A stretch of 64,000 nucleotides of DNA from contig NZ_CP121694.1 of assembly GCF_035573695.1 (NCBI RefSeq), positions 2,022,501-2,086,500 of the forward strand, read 5' to 3'. Position 1 is the stretch's first letter. Each line of letters begins with the position of its first letter. The stretch comes from Metallumcola ferriviriculae. GTDB taxonomy: Bacteria > Bacillota > JADQBR01. The position numbers were made by a program, and so were the translations under genes. Below, one piece after another: positions 34,675 to 44,454 of the stretch. The notes beneath the pieces are model-generated. The model did not search any database, was not told the DNA's origin, and saw only the letters and a list, made by a program, of their open reading frames with translations.

Positions 34675-34716
34675 ATGTATAGGAAATTATGGGTTGTGGA
34701 TAATTTCCTATACATC
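34674..34716. repeat. Perfect 17-bp inverted repeat with 9-base loop
   Basis: GATGTATAGGAAATTAT at 34674-34690 and its exact reverse complement at 34700-34716, with loop GGGTTGTGG. This is longer than an ordinary terminator stem and has no following T-run. It lies in the 341-base gap before smc, which has no supported gene. Confidence 0.85.
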
Positions 34717-34810
34717 CTGCATTCCCGCGGATCTTACAAATATATAACGAGGCAATCCCTTGAGGCTCTGTAATAACAACACTTTTAGGAATTCGAGCAT
34801 TTTCGACACA

Positions 34811-34837
34811 TCGTTACACATATGAAATGTGTAACGA
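34811..34837. repeat. Perfect 11-bp inverted repeat before smc
   Basis: TCGTTACACAT at 34811-34821 and ATGTGTAACGA at 34827-34837 with a five-base loop. It may be an operator or an RNA hairpin in the smc leader. The remainder of the gap shows no promoter of good quality. Confidence 0.7.
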
Positions 34838-34986
34838 GCTTAAGGTTACTGTTTCCAATGCTTCTAGACATCATCGTTATACTTTTCGGGAATCCAGGAT
34901 ACATAGAAACTGCTAGTTACTGGTAAGGGATTACCCGCTATGGTAAAATAATGGAAGTAATAGTCAACTTTGGGGGAGGGAACAAG

Positions 34987-37900
34987 TTGTACTTAAAACA
35001 ACTACAGATAAAAGGATTCAAGTCCTTTGCCAATAAAACAATAATGGAGTTTAGCCCGGGCATTACAGCTGTGGTGGGACCAAATGGTTCTGGTAAATCT
35101 AATATCGCTGATGCGGTGCGGTGGGTACTGGGGGAACAAAGCGCCAGGTCACTTCGGGGTAATAAAATGGAAGATGTAATCTTCGCCGGCAGTAAAGAAC
35201 GAAAACCTGTAGGCATGGCTCAGGTTTCTTTGGTATTAAACAATGAAGATGGGAATTTACCTCTTGATTTCAATGAAGTGGATATTACTCGGCGCGTATT
35301 TCGTTCAGGAGAAAGCGAGTTTTTAATTAATAAAACGCCCTGCCGTTTAAAGGATATTCATGAGTTATTTATGGATAGTGGCGTGGGTAAAGAGTCTTTT
35401 TCTATAATTGGGCAAGGAAAAGTAGAAGAAATTCTAAATTCTAAGCCCGAAGATAGGCGCTCTCTGTTGGAAGAAGCAGCAGGCATTAGTAAGTACCGAT
35501 ATCGTCAACAACAAGCTGCCAAAAAATTAGATAGGACGGAACAGAGCATCGAGCGCCTCCAGGATTTGGTTCAGGAAATTGAATCTCAATTAGGACCGCT
35601 GGGTGAACAAGCGTCAAGAGCTGAACAATACCAGTCTCTGAAGTCTAAACACGATAAACTTGAAATCAAGGGTGCCGTGGTGGAAATCGGCAAACTACAG
35701 GAGAAGCTGGACCAAACCGGACAGCAACGGGAGCAATTACTGCTTGAAGTGAAAGAGGGAGAAGCTCAGAATAATCTGATGGAAGCAGACCTTGAGCAAA
35801 ACAAACTCAACTTAAAGCAGCTAGAGGAAAAGATTAGTGAAATACAGCAGCGCCTTTACCGTCAAGAACAAGAACTTCAGCATTTGGAAGCTTCTATGGG
35901 TATAGAGAAGGAAAAACGTCAGAACGGCAGCCAAAGAATAGACCAATTATCTCAAGAAAAGGAACGCCTGCAGGAAAAGAAAGGCCGGTTAGAGGAACTA
36001 ATAGCTGGCATCAGGGAGAAGCAGCAAGGCATAGCCGATCAACTTAAGAAAGTGTTTAGTGAGGTTACTGAGACAGAAAACAACTATCAGCAGCTGATTG
36101 ATCAGTTTTCTACAGGTGCCGTAAACGCAGAGAATTTGAAAAACGAGATTTTTGATATGCTGCACAAAGAAAGCAGTGTAAAAAACGAGTTGGCCAGACA
36201 AGACCAAAACAGGCGTAACTATGGTGTACAAGAGCAGCGGTTTCTCAAACAGAGAAGTGAGTTGCAAAACAAACTAACTGAAAAAAAGAAAGCATTGGCT
36301 GATATAGAAGAACGAATGGCATCAGAGGGGAAGAAGGTTGATAACTTCCGCCAGAAGCTGATGGATCTGGATGAAATAATTGTAACGTTAGGACGGGAAT
36401 TAGAGCAGCAGGAACTGCAAAGACGTCAGGTGGAAATTGAAATAAGTAAAAAGGCTAATAGGCTAGAAGCACTACAAGGTCTTAGTAAGGGTTATGACGG
36501 GTTTTACCGTGGTGTAAGAAAGGTTCTTCAGGCTCATGAGAAACAACAGCAGGGCTTGACCGGTATTTGTGGTGCCGTAGCCCAACTCTTTGTGGTACCG
36601 GAAAGGTATGAATTGGCGATAGAAACAGCGCTGGGAGCCGCTGCCCAAAATATTGTGGTGAATAATGATACTGATGCGCAAAGCGCCATCCAGTTTTTAA
36701 AAAGCAACAACAGTGGTAGAGCTACTTTTCTTCCTCTTGATACGGTACGACCTCGACTATTATCCGGTAAATTAAGCGGCATTGTATCCATGGCCGGAAT
36801 TATTGGTGTGGCGAAGGATTTGGCTAATGCTCCAGAACGATATCAACCGATATTGGACCACCTGCTTGGCAGTGTGATTATTGCCGAAGACATGAGAAGT
36901 GCTGTGACGGCGGCGAGAAAATACGGCTTTAAAATGAAGATTGTTACTTTAGAGGGAGAAGTGGTCAATGCCGGTGGAGCGATGACCGGAGGGAGCAGCA
37001 GTCCTAAGGAGAGTGGCCTGATTCGTCGTGAAGGTGAAATAAATCGTCTGCAAAAATCGCTTGGGAAATTGCAAGGTCAATTCAAGCAGATTAATGACCA
37101 AATGATAAGAGAACAGCAAAAACTAGCTGGCTTTAATGGTCAAGAAACAGAACTTAAGGAATTGATTGAAGAGAGACTTAAGGAACAAGATATTTTGGAA
37201 AGATCGGCAGTGACTTTAACTAAGGAGATAGATAATTTAGTGGAAGTATCAACTGGTCTCGAATGGGAAGAAGCCCAGTTGTCAGAAGATTTATCTTCCA
37301 TTGAAGCTCAAGAAACTGAACTTAAAGAGAAGCTATCCCGCTTAGAGCAACAGCGCACCAGCAAGGAGCAGGACCTCGCAAGCCTAACTGAGGCAAACCG
37401 AAATTTGGAGTCCCGGAAAAGTACTATTTCAGAAATTATAACTGGTAAAAAGGTAAAAATGGCCGCTTTAGAACAACAAGAGCAGTCAGTTAATAACGAT
37501 ATTAATCAGCAGGAACGGCTATTAAATGATGTAATTGTGGATATGGCAGCGAAAAACTCTGAATCAGAAAGGCTGGTTCAACAAAATCAACTAATAAATC
37601 AAAAATTAGAAAATTTCAGTAAAGAAAGCAAGGAACTAGCACTGTTGCTGGAAAAGCTGCATGAGGCTGAGTTGGGACTTAAAGAACAAAAAAATGAATG
37701 CAAAATCAACATTGAACAGTTAGAAGAGACAATCAAATTCAATAATAAAAGTTTGCAGCAGCAGCAAATAGAATTAAATCAAAAAGAAATTAAACTTGCC
37801 AAATGGGAAACAGAAAAAGAAAATTATTGTGCACGATTATGGGAAAACCATCAAATGAGCTACGAGCAGGCGCTGTTAGACCAAGATGACGAATTGGAGG

Positions 37901-38562
37901 TTAGAGGCTTAACCACTAGGCTGCGCAGCTTACGTCAAGAGATGCAGGCATTGGGGACTGTTAATATTGGCGCCATTGAGGAATATCAGCGGGTGAGTGA
38001 AAGGTACGAATTTCTTACCAAACAGCTTTCTGATCTGCGTGAGGCAAAGAATTCTTTGAACAAAGTAATTTTTGAAATGCAATCTATCATGAAAGCAAGG
38101 TTTGGTAAAACGTTTAATCGGGTAAATCAATATTTTACTGAAATGTTCTCAACAATGTTTGGCGGCGGAACCGCTGAACTTCGTCTTACTGAAGCAGAAG
38201 ATGTATTAGAAGCCGGAATTGATATTATTGCCCAACCTCCGGGAAAAAAGCTAAGTCATCTTTCCCTATTATCTGGTGGAGAAAAAGCACTTACGGCAAT
38301 TGCACTGCTTTTTGCCATATTGAAGTATAGGCCTAGTCCCTTTTGTTTGTTGGATGAAATTGATGCATCTTTGGACGAAACTAATGTGGACCGCTTTACT
38401 GATGTTTTAAAGGGTTTTGCTGTCAACACTCAGTTTATCGTAATTTCTCATCGCCAGGGAACTATGGAAGGTGCTGACGATCTTTACGGAGTAACGATGG
38501 AGAATACCGGCACATCAAAACTTGTATCGGTAAAATTGGAACGCAGCGGTCGGGTCAGCTAA
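34987..38562 (+). CDS. smc: Chromosome segregation protein SMC
   Basis: SMC dimers compact and segregate the chromosome with ScpA and ScpB. Walker A is GPNGSGKS at 31-38; long coiled coils run about 165-500 and 670-1020 around a hinge near 505-670; the ABC signature LSGGEKALTA and Walker B CLLDEIDASLDE are near 1095-1125. TTG 34987 gives the standard MYLKQLQIKGFKSF start and has GGGGGAGGG upstream; the 12 codons upstream are not conserved. 1191 residues. Confidence 0.97.
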   Translation: MYLKQLQIKGFKSFANKTIMEFSPGITAVVGPNGSGKSNIADAVRWVLGEQSARSLRGNKMEDVIFAGSKERKPVGMAQVSLVLNNEDGNLPLDFNEVDITRRVFRSGESEFLINKTPCRLKDIHELFMDSGVGKESFSIIGQGKVEEILNSKPEDRRSLLEEAAGISKYRYRQQQAAKKLDRTEQSIERLQDLVQEIESQLGPLGEQASRAEQYQSLKSKHDKLEIKGAVVEIGKLQEKLDQTGQQREQLLLEVKEGEAQNNLMEADLEQNKLNLKQLEEKISEIQQRLYRQEQELQHLEASMGIEKEKRQNGSQRIDQLSQEKERLQEKKGRLEELIAGIREKQQGIADQLKKVFSEVTETENNYQQLIDQFSTGAVNAENLKNEIFDMLHKESSVKNELARQDQNRRNYGVQEQRFLKQRSELQNKLTEKKKALADIEERMASEGKKVDNFRQKLMDLDEIIVTLGRELEQQELQRRQVEIEISKKANRLEALQGLSKGYDGFYRGVRKVLQAHEKQQQGLTGICGAVAQLFVVPERYELAIETALGAAAQNIVVNNDTDAQSAIQFLKSNNSGRATFLPLDTVRPRLLSGKLSGIVSMAGIIGVAKDLANAPERYQPILDHLLGSVIIAEDMRSAVTAARKYGFKMKIVTLEGEVVNAGGAMTGGSSSPKESGLIRREGEINRLQKSLGKLQGQFKQINDQMIREQQKLAGFNGQETELKELIEERLKEQDILERSAVTLTKEIDNLVEVSTGLEWEEAQLSEDLSSIEAQETELKEKLSRLEQQRTSKEQDLASLTEANRNLESRKSTISEIITGKKVKMAALEQQEQSVNNDINQQERLLNDVIVDMAAKNSESERLVQQNQLINQKLENFSKESKELALLLEKLHEAELGLKEQKNECKINIEQLEETIKFNNKSLQQQQIELNQKEIKLAKWETEKENYCARLWENHQMSYEQALLDQDDELEVRGLTTRLRSLRQEMQALGTVNIGAIEEYQRVSERYEFLTKQLSDLREAKNSLNKVIFEMQSIMKARFGKTFNRVNQYFTEMFSTMFGGGTAELRLTEAEDVLEAGIDIIAQPPGKKLSHLSLLSGGEKALTAIALLFAILKYRPSPFCLLDEIDASLDETNVDRFTDVLKGFAVNTQFIVISHRQGTMEGADDLYGVTMENTGTSKLVSVKLERSGRVS

Positions 38563-38650
38563 CCATTTGATTCTTGCATAGTTCCCTTCGCCCCGGGAAA
38601 AATAAATATGTATGGGTGCACAAAAAATTATTTTTCGGGGAGGCTTGGGA

Positions 38651-39781
38651 ATGGAAATAAAAGCTGTTTCGCAGGAAATAGTAGACATGCTAGTGCAGCG
38701 AACGACAGAGTTAAGTCAGGGTAGAAACGCGGGTTGTCTAGGTTTTATTGACGACACCGGCTTTGTTTCTTCCAGCACAAAAGTAATTGATGGTGGTTTA
38801 AATGGCATTCCGTTAAGAATAATGCTGAGCCATATAACGAACATGGAAGGTAAATCGTTAATAGAGGGAATGTCGTCGGTCCCAGATAATGCTGTGCTTA
38901 TAATGACACGCCCCGGAAAAACCGGTTTAATTACCGACGTTTCCGGTGTAGATTTTTTTAACTTGCCTATCATAAGCATTGGTGTTAAAAATAATGGATT
39001 AGCCGGCATTGGATTAATCATGCCAAAGGAAGAATATTTTGATTTGGCCACGGAATCAGAAATGTTAAATTTGGCGACATTAGGGTCGGTAACTATGGAT
39101 GACGAAAAGGAAGTTCTGAAAAAAAGTAATTTACTTAGTCTTAAATATTTGGAATTGACAACTGAACTGGGTGTCAGTAATAAAAACGGCAGTGACGAAT
39201 ACACCAGTCAACACGAGCATACTATCGATATTCCCCGCATTAAGATCAATGCCATTGACAAAGGGCTGGCCAGAGATTTGGTGGACAGGTCTATGGAGGT
39301 TGGTCAGGGGCGGGAAGTTGCCATGATGGGTAGAATTGAAGACGGCCGGGTGGTTTCTCAGGGCCAGATAGTTGAAGGAGGCATTGGTTTTGTCCCTTCA
39401 CGACTATTAGCTTCCAGCGCCGTAGATATTTCACAAAAATCATTACGCAAAATTTATAGTGAGCTTGTTCCGGAAGATGCTGTAATAGTACATACACACC
39501 CGGGCGGTACCGGCGTGATGCATATTGGCGATGCCAATGCTGGCCCGGGTACTTGGGGAAGAGCGATTGTCGCAATCGGTCATGATGCCAAGGGCAAGAT
39601 ACGTGGTGCCACGGTAGTGGAAAGCGGTGACAAACTGTATCAATTGGCAGATGAAGATGAACAGCTTGGTCTGCAATTTTTTCAGGCAGAAACGCCTGAG
39701 CGGGAAGCTGAAATACGTAACAGAAAGTTCGGCATTGCCCAGGAATACACGGGTTTATGTAAACCTATTCAAATTAATTGA
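38651..39781 (+). CDS. Tandem JAMM-like domain protein, N-terminal copy apparently inactive
   Basis: A 376-residue protein with two homologous halves. Residues 21-92 (LSQGRNAGCLGFI to RPGKTG) align with 217-288 (VGQGREVAMMGRI to HPGGTG). The second copy has HTHP at 281-284 and Asp 294, giving HxH-x7-H-xx-D, close to the JAMM/MPN+ zinc protease pattern HxH-x7-S-xx-D with His in place of Ser. In the first copy the same place is MTRP at 85-88, so both metal histidines are gone. No signal or membrane segment. ATG 38651 has GGGGAGG upstream. It sits between smc and ftsY. I cannot name the family; protease or deubiquitinase-like activity is inference. Confidence 0.8.
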   Translation: MEIKAVSQEIVDMLVQRTTELSQGRNAGCLGFIDDTGFVSSSTKVIDGGLNGIPLRIMLSHITNMEGKSLIEGMSSVPDNAVLIMTRPGKTGLITDVSGVDFFNLPIISIGVKNNGLAGIGLIMPKEEYFDLATESEMLNLATLGSVTMDDEKEVLKKSNLLSLKYLELTTELGVSNKNGSDEYTSQHEHTIDIPRIKINAIDKGLARDLVDRSMEVGQGREVAMMGRIEDGRVVSQGQIVEGGIGFVPSRLLASSAVDISQKSLRKIYSELVPEDAVIVHTHPGGTGVMHIGDANAGPGTWGRAIVAIGHDAKGKIRGATVVESGDKLYQLADEDEQLGLQFFQAETPEREAEIRNRKFGIAQEYTGLCKPIQIN

Positions 39782-39787
39782 TGATTC

Positions 39788-39816
39788 CGGTTAAGGTCTC
39801 GACCTTAACCGTTTTT
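39788..39816 (+). terminator. Terminator after the JAMM-like gene
   Basis: CGGTTAAGGTC and GACCTTAACCG form a perfect 11-bp stem followed by TTTTT, separating this gene from ftsY. Confidence 0.85.
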
Positions 39817-39922
39817 CAATTTATACCTTAATGCTCGGAAGGTAATGGAAAGGAAAAGAGCCTGCTGGTGGAGAAGTATTTTACAAAGTCGCTGTGGACT
39901 TTGAAAGAATGGAGGGACGATT

Positions 39923-40849
39923 GTGGCAGGGTTATTTAATAAATTCAAACAGGGATTAAGCAAAACCAGGGAAGGATTCGTTGGTAAAATATCTCAATTA
40001 GTTGCAGGCAAAAGGGAATTTGACGACGATTTTTTTGAGGAACTAGAAGAAATCCTCATTCAAGGTGATGTAGGTGTTGAAAGCACAATGCAGTTGGTGG
40101 AAAGGTTGAGGGAAGAAGTCAAGTCCCGCCAAATAAAGGAAACTGAAGAATTGCACTTGGTATTGGAAGAGTTAGTTTTGGAGCTGTTAGGAGAAGGGGC
40201 TGCTCTTAATTTAGCTGATGCTCCTACCGTGATTATGGTAGTAGGAGTCAATGGTGCAGGAAAAACTACAACCATTGGAAAACTAGCATATCAGCTAAGA
40301 GGCGAGGGCAAAAAGGTACTGATAGCAGCCGGTGATACATTTAGAGCGGCTGCTATTGAGCAATTGGAAGTTTGGGCAAACCGTGTTGAATGCCCAGTGA
40401 TTAAACATCAGGCCGGCTCAGACCCGGCGGCGGTGGCATACGATGCTGTTCATGCCGCGCGGTCCAGAGGTTATGACGTGGTTATTGTGGACACTGCCGG
40501 GCGTTTACAGAATAAAACCAACCTAATGAACGAACTGCAAAAAGTTTATCGTGTGATAGCCAAAGACTTAGCGGATGCGCCTCAGGAGGTGCTGCTGGTT
40601 TTGGATGCAACTACCGGTCAAAATGCCATATCCCAAGCAAAAATATTTAAAGAAGCTGTCGGTGTGACCGGAATTGCTCTCACAAAACTAGATGGGACGG
40701 CAAAAGGTGGGGTTGTTTTAAGCGTAGCTAATGAATTAGGTATTCCTGTAAAATTGGTGGGTATCGGGGAAGGAATGGAGGATTTAAGACCTTTCCAACC
40801 GGAGTTATTTGCCAAGGCACTGTTCGGTCGTGAGGAGGTTCGTGAATGA
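39923..40849 (+). CDS. ftsY: Signal recognition particle receptor FtsY
   Basis: FtsY docks SRP-ribosome complexes at the membrane. The NG domain is complete: [11 protein letters not shown]-loop near 113-122, DTAGR, and [10 protein letters not shown]. The acidic N-terminal A domain of E. coli is absent, normal for Firmicutes; the N-terminal helix [15 protein letters not shown] is amphipathic. GTG start with GGAGGGA upstream. Its stop overlaps the start of the phosphorylase gene. Confidence 0.96.
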   Translation: MAGLFNKFKQGLSKTREGFVGKISQLVAGKREFDDDFFEELEEILIQGDVGVESTMQLVERLREEVKSRQIKETEELHLVLEELVLELLGEGAALNLADAPTVIMVVGVNGAGKTTTIGKLAYQLRGEGKKVLIAAGDTFRAAAIEQLEVWANRVECPVIKHQAGSDPAAVAYDAVHAARSRGYDVVIVDTAGRLQNKTNLMNELQKVYRVIAKDLADAPQEVLLVLDATTGQNAISQAKIFKEAVGVTGIALTKLDGTAKGGVVLSVANELGIPVKLVGIGEGMEDLRPFQPELFAKALFGREEVRE

Positions 40850-41634
40850 AGATAGGGATTATTGGTGGCACAGGATTATATGATGCAGGACTGTTCCAAG
40901 ATGCTGAGGAACAAAGAGTCTTGACGAAATATGGAGAAGTAAAATTGATGGCTGGCTATGCCGAGGGTAATCAGGTGGTCTTTTTGAATCGCCACGGTGC
41001 AGGACATAAGCTGCCGCCCCATTTAATAAACTATCGTGCTAATATCGCCGCGCTTAAAGAAACCAGGGTGGATATGATAATCGCTACCGCAGCCGTAGGT
41101 TCGCTGCGTGAAGATATCGCTCCCGGGCAGCTTGTCATACTGGATCAATTCATCGATTTTACTTCTGGTCGAAAACATACTTTTTTTAATGGTGGTGCAG
41201 ATGCTGTGGTGCATGTAGATATGACCCAACCATATTGCCAGGAGGTTAGGGGTACGCTTATTGAGGCTGCTCATTCAGAAAACCTGCCGTTAGTTGAAAA
41301 AGGCACATACATATGCACCCAAGGACCAAGGTTTGAAACTCCGGCAGAGGTTGCTATGTTTGCCCGGTTAGGCGGTGATGTGGTTGGAATGACAAATGTT
41401 CCCGAAGTGGTATTAGCACGAGAAGCGGAAATTTGTTATGGTGCCGTAGCAGTAGTCACAAATTCTGCCGCAGGGATTTCTGACACTGAATTAACCCATC
41501 AAGAGGTTTTGGATACAATGGCAGCAAATCAGGCCAAACTCAAGCGTTTACTGGCCAAAAGTACGCAAATGGCGGAAAAGAAACAGTGTAGTTGTACTGA
41601 TGCAGTATCAAGCCAAAGAAAATTACAGGGGTGA
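40846..41634 (+). CDS. Methylthioinosine (or methylthioadenosine) phosphorylase
   Basis: A PNP/MTAP-family purine nucleoside phosphorylase. Phosphate and sugar residues are conserved (GGTGLYD, NRHG at 49-52, [23 protein letters not shown]). At the base-recognition site it has Asn 206-Ser-Ala 208, where human MTAP has Asp 220-Tyr-Asp 222. Asn here is typical of enzymes for 6-oxopurines, so methylthioinosine is the more likely substrate. That fits the MTA/SAH deaminase two genes downstream. Product would be 5-methylthioribose-1-phosphate for mtnA. The C-terminal tail has CSC. ATG overlaps the ftsY stop. Confidence 0.88.
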   Translation: MKIGIIGGTGLYDAGLFQDAEEQRVLTKYGEVKLMAGYAEGNQVVFLNRHGAGHKLPPHLINYRANIAALKETRVDMIIATAAVGSLREDIAPGQLVILDQFIDFTSGRKHTFFNGGADAVVHVDMTQPYCQEVRGTLIEAAHSENLPLVEKGTYICTQGPRFETPAEVAMFARLGGDVVGMTNVPEVVLAREAEICYGAVAVVTNSAAGISDTELTHQEVLDTMAANQAKLKRLLAKSTQMAEKKQCSCTDAVSSQRKLQG

Positions 41635-41640
41635 AGTAAC

Positions 41641-42687
41641 TTGGTGGAAACGATGTCTTGGCAGGGAGACCGATTACTATTGCTGGATCAGCAAAAGCTG
41701 CCAAGTGAAATTAAACAAATTAATTGCTTTGATTATCTTGCTGTTGCGGATGCTATCCGGACTATGAAAGTAAGGGGGGCACCGGCTATCGGGGCTGCTG
41801 CGGCCTTCGGAATGGTATTAGGGGCGATGGAATTTAGCGGTGGCAATGTTTCGGCTTTGAAAAAGCACCTAGAGAAAGTGGCGGAGGTCCTTCTCAATAC
41901 GCGGCCAACCGCCGTAAACCTCTTTTGGGCAGTGAAGCGAATGCAGCAGTCAATGTCGGTGCATTTGGATGAAACTCCGGCAGCAGTGATAAAAGTACTG
42001 GAAAAAGAGGCGGAGGAGATATTTCGGGAGGATGTGGAGTTAAACAAAAAGATCGGCTATTTTGGCAGCAAACTAATCCCGCAAAACGCTGCAATTTTGA
42101 CACATTGCAATGCAGGCAGTCTGGCTACGGCAGGATATGGAACAGCAATAGGGGTTATTCGTACCGCACATTCTGATGGTAAGCAGGTAACGGTTTTTGC
42201 AGACGAGACCCGTCCACTGCTTCAGGGTGCCAGATTGACAGCCTGGGAATTGCAGGAGGATCGAATACCGGTAACGTTAATTACCGATAGTATGGCAGGT
42301 TATTTAATGCAGTTGGGGAAAATTGATTTAGTGATAGTTGGAGCGGACCGGATTGCTGCCAATGGAGATGTGGCCAATAAAATAGGCACGTACTCTTTGG
42401 CTGTGCTGGCCAAAGCACATGCTATTCCTTTTTATGTTGCGGCACCGTACTCGACCATTGATATGGCTCTTACTGACGGTAGTCAGATCGTCATTGAAGA
42501 AAGGGATCATGAGGAAGTGCGTAGGATTGGCGGAATTATGACGGCTCCTGTGGGGATTCCGGTATTTAATCCGGCATTTGATGTGACGACGGCACGGTTG
42601 ATTAGTGCCATTATAACTGATAAGGGTGTTGTTAGCGCGCCTTATCAGGAGGAGTTAAAGAAAATTACCGGGGGTGGCAGCCAATGA
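41641..42687 (+). CDS. mtnA: Methylthioribose-1-phosphate isomerase
   Basis: MtnA converts 5-methylthioribose-1-phosphate to methylthioribulose-1-phosphate. It belongs to the eIF2B-like isomerases; the motifs RGAPAIGAAAAFG, HCNAGSLAT, TRPLLQGARLTAWEL and VGADRIAANGDVANKIGTY are clear, with the catalytic Cys and Asp in them. 348 residues. Start TTG 41641 or GTG 41644. No later genes of the methionine salvage route (mtnB, mtnC, mtnD) lie in the window. The stop overlaps the next start in ATGA. Confidence 0.96.
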   Translation: MVETMSWQGDRLLLLDQQKLPSEIKQINCFDYLAVADAIRTMKVRGAPAIGAAAAFGMVLGAMEFSGGNVSALKKHLEKVAEVLLNTRPTAVNLFWAVKRMQQSMSVHLDETPAAVIKVLEKEAEEIFREDVELNKKIGYFGSKLIPQNAAILTHCNAGSLATAGYGTAIGVIRTAHSDGKQVTVFADETRPLLQGARLTAWELQEDRIPVTLITDSMAGYLMQLGKIDLVIVGADRIAANGDVANKIGTYSLAVLAKAHAIPFYVAAPYSTIDMALTDGSQIVIEERDHEEVRRIGGIMTAPVGIPVFNPAFDVTTARLISAIITDKGVVSAPYQEELKKITGGGSQ

Positions 42688-43988
42688 GTAAAATATTAAT
42701 AAAAAACGGTATTTTACTTCCTATGGAAAAAAGTTTAGCTGATGCAGGGGACTTATACTATCAAGGAGGTCTTTTTATAGATGGTAATAAAATTCGGGCT
42801 GTAGGAGATATTCCGGCAGATTGGCGGCCGGATACGGTTATTGACGCTGCGGGAAAAGTGGTTATGCCCGGGTTTGTCAACTGCCATACCCACGCTGCCA
42901 TGACTTTGCTGCGGAGTTTCGCTGACGATCTGCCATTGATGCAGTGGCTGGAAGAAAAGATTTGGCCGTTGGAAGCAAATTTGACCGGAGATGATGTTTA
43001 CTGGGGTACAATGCTTGCCGCCAGAGAAATGATCGCCGGTGGCACAACAACTTTTGCTGACATGTATTTCTTTATGGACGATGCTGCCAAGGCAGTTAGG
43101 GACAGCGGTATCAGGGCGTCGCTTTCCCGGGGTATGGTTGGTATGGCTCCCAACGGAACACATGCATTGAATGAAAGCAGGGAGTTGGTAGAGAATTGGC
43201 AAGGGCAGGCTAACGGCCGAATAACCACTATGCTGGGTCCTCATGCACCTTATACCTGCCCGCCGGAATACTTGCAAAAGGTAATGAAATTGGCGGAGGA
43301 ACTTGGCACCGGCATTCATATTCACGTGGCAGAGACGAAACAAGAAGTTGAAGAGATTACCAAAAATTATGGTAAAACCCCGGTAAAACACTTGGCGGCT
43401 CAAGGTTTATTTAATTTTCCGGTGCTGGCGGCTCACTGCGTTCATGTAGACAGTGAAGAAATATCTATTCTAGCTAATAATGATGTAAAAGTAGTTCATA
43501 ATCCGGAAAGTAATATGAAATTAGCCAGTGGCATTGCTCCGGTGCCGGAAATGCTATCGGCCGGAATTAATGTAGCGCTGGGGACAGACGGTGCATCTAG
43601 TAACAACAATTTAGACATGATGGAAGAAATGCGGTCTGCCGCTTTGCTCCATAAGGTAAATAAGGAAGACCCAACAGTGATTTGTTCTTACCAAGCTTTG
43701 GAAATGGCCACCAAATTCGGTGGCCAGGCTTTAGGATTGCCAGTGGGAGTCTTAGCACCTGGAATGAAGGCGGATGTGATACTTCTGGACTTTCAAAAAC
43801 CGCATCTCTATCCGTTACATGATGTTCCAGCTCATGTTGTCTACGCTGCCCAAGCGGGGGATGTAGACACCGTGGTGATTAATGGTAAAATCGTAATGGA
43901 ACAAGGCAAAGTTGCGGCTATTGATGATGAAAAACTTTTCAGGGAAATAAGGGACAGGGCTGTAAGACTCACACGACCATCTCAATAA
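42684..43988 (+). CDS. mtaD: 5-methylthioadenosine/S-adenosylhomocysteine deaminase
   Basis: An amidohydrolase-fold deaminase giving methylthioinosine or S-inosylhomocysteine. Metal ligands are visible: NCHTHAAM, HIHVAET, an AHCVH His, and ALGTDGASSNNN with the catalytic Asp. 434 residues, typical of MtaD. Together with the upstream phosphorylase and MtnA it forms a three-step route from MTA, possibly via methylthioinosine. ATG overlaps mtnA. Confidence 0.92.
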   Translation: MSKILIKNGILLPMEKSLADAGDLYYQGGLFIDGNKIRAVGDIPADWRPDTVIDAAGKVVMPGFVNCHTHAAMTLLRSFADDLPLMQWLEEKIWPLEANLTGDDVYWGTMLAAREMIAGGTTTFADMYFFMDDAAKAVRDSGIRASLSRGMVGMAPNGTHALNESRELVENWQGQANGRITTMLGPHAPYTCPPEYLQKVMKLAEELGTGIHIHVAETKQEVEEITKNYGKTPVKHLAAQGLFNFPVLAAHCVHVDSEEISILANNDVKVVHNPESNMKLASGIAPVPEMLSAGINVALGTDGASSNNNLDMMEEMRSAALLHKVNKEDPTVICSYQALEMATKFGGQALGLPVGVLAPGMKADVILLDFQKPHLYPLHDVPAHVVYAAQAGDVDTVVINGKIVMEQGKVAAIDDEKLFREIRDRAVRLTRPSQ

Positions 43989-44024
43989 AAATGACCATAA
44001 TAGACAGTGGAGGATTCGCCAGGC

Positions 44025-44053
44025 TTGACTTTTTGAAGAATATTTTGTATTAT
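44025..44053 (+). promoter_or_regulatory. Sigma-A promoter for ylxM-ffh
   Basis: TTGACT (44025-44030), exactly 17 bases, TATTAT (44048-44053), about 42 bases before the ylxM start. Confidence 0.7.
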
Positions 44054-44094
44054 AGGTTGGTGTCAAGCAAAATTACTTTACACAAGGTGATTAT

Positions 44095-44442
44095 ATGCTG
44101 GTAAAAACAACCCGGATGGCTAGACTTTTTGATTTTTATGGCGAGCTGCTTACAGAAAAACAGCAATTAATGATCGAGCTTTATTATCATCACGACTTGT
44201 CGCTGGGGGAAATTTCCGACCAATTAGCAGTAAGCCGTCAGGCAGTACATGATAACCTGCGACGTACTGAAAAAATTCTACAAGAATACGAAAATAAGAT
44301 AAAGCTGATAAGTCGATATGAAAATATTACATTGGAAATTATCGGCTTGCAAAATTTGTTAGATGAGGCAGTCCAGGATCCCCATTTAAAGCAGCGCGGG
44401 AAAAAGATGTTGGATGCTGTTAAAGAGAAGTTAATTCCCTAA
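44095..44442 (+). CDS. ylxM: YlxM helix-turn-helix protein
   Basis: A 115-residue protein of the YlxM/p13 family, always next to ffh. The region [21 protein letters not shown] and [19 protein letters not shown] forms a sigma-70 region 4-like helix-turn-helix. It is thought to modulate the SRP pathway. ATG with AAGGTGAT upstream; ffh begins 12 bases after its stop. Confidence 0.93.
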   Translation: MLVKTTRMARLFDFYGELLTEKQQLMIELYYHHDLSLGEISDQLAVSRQAVHDNLRRTEKILQEYENKIKLISRYENITLEIIGLQNLLDEAVQDPHLKQRGKKMLDAVKEKLIP

Positions 44443-44454
44443 GGAGGAAGTTAA

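Noticed and set aside
34676-34774. A 32-codon frame starting in the 17-bp inverted repeat
   Set aside because: No ribosome site (only a T-run upstream), and the sequence is dominated by the palindrome.
42753-43403. Long minus-strand frame (216 codons) opposite mtaD
   Set aside because: It lies wholly opposite a clear deaminase gene, and its translation looks like antisense sequence with no motif.
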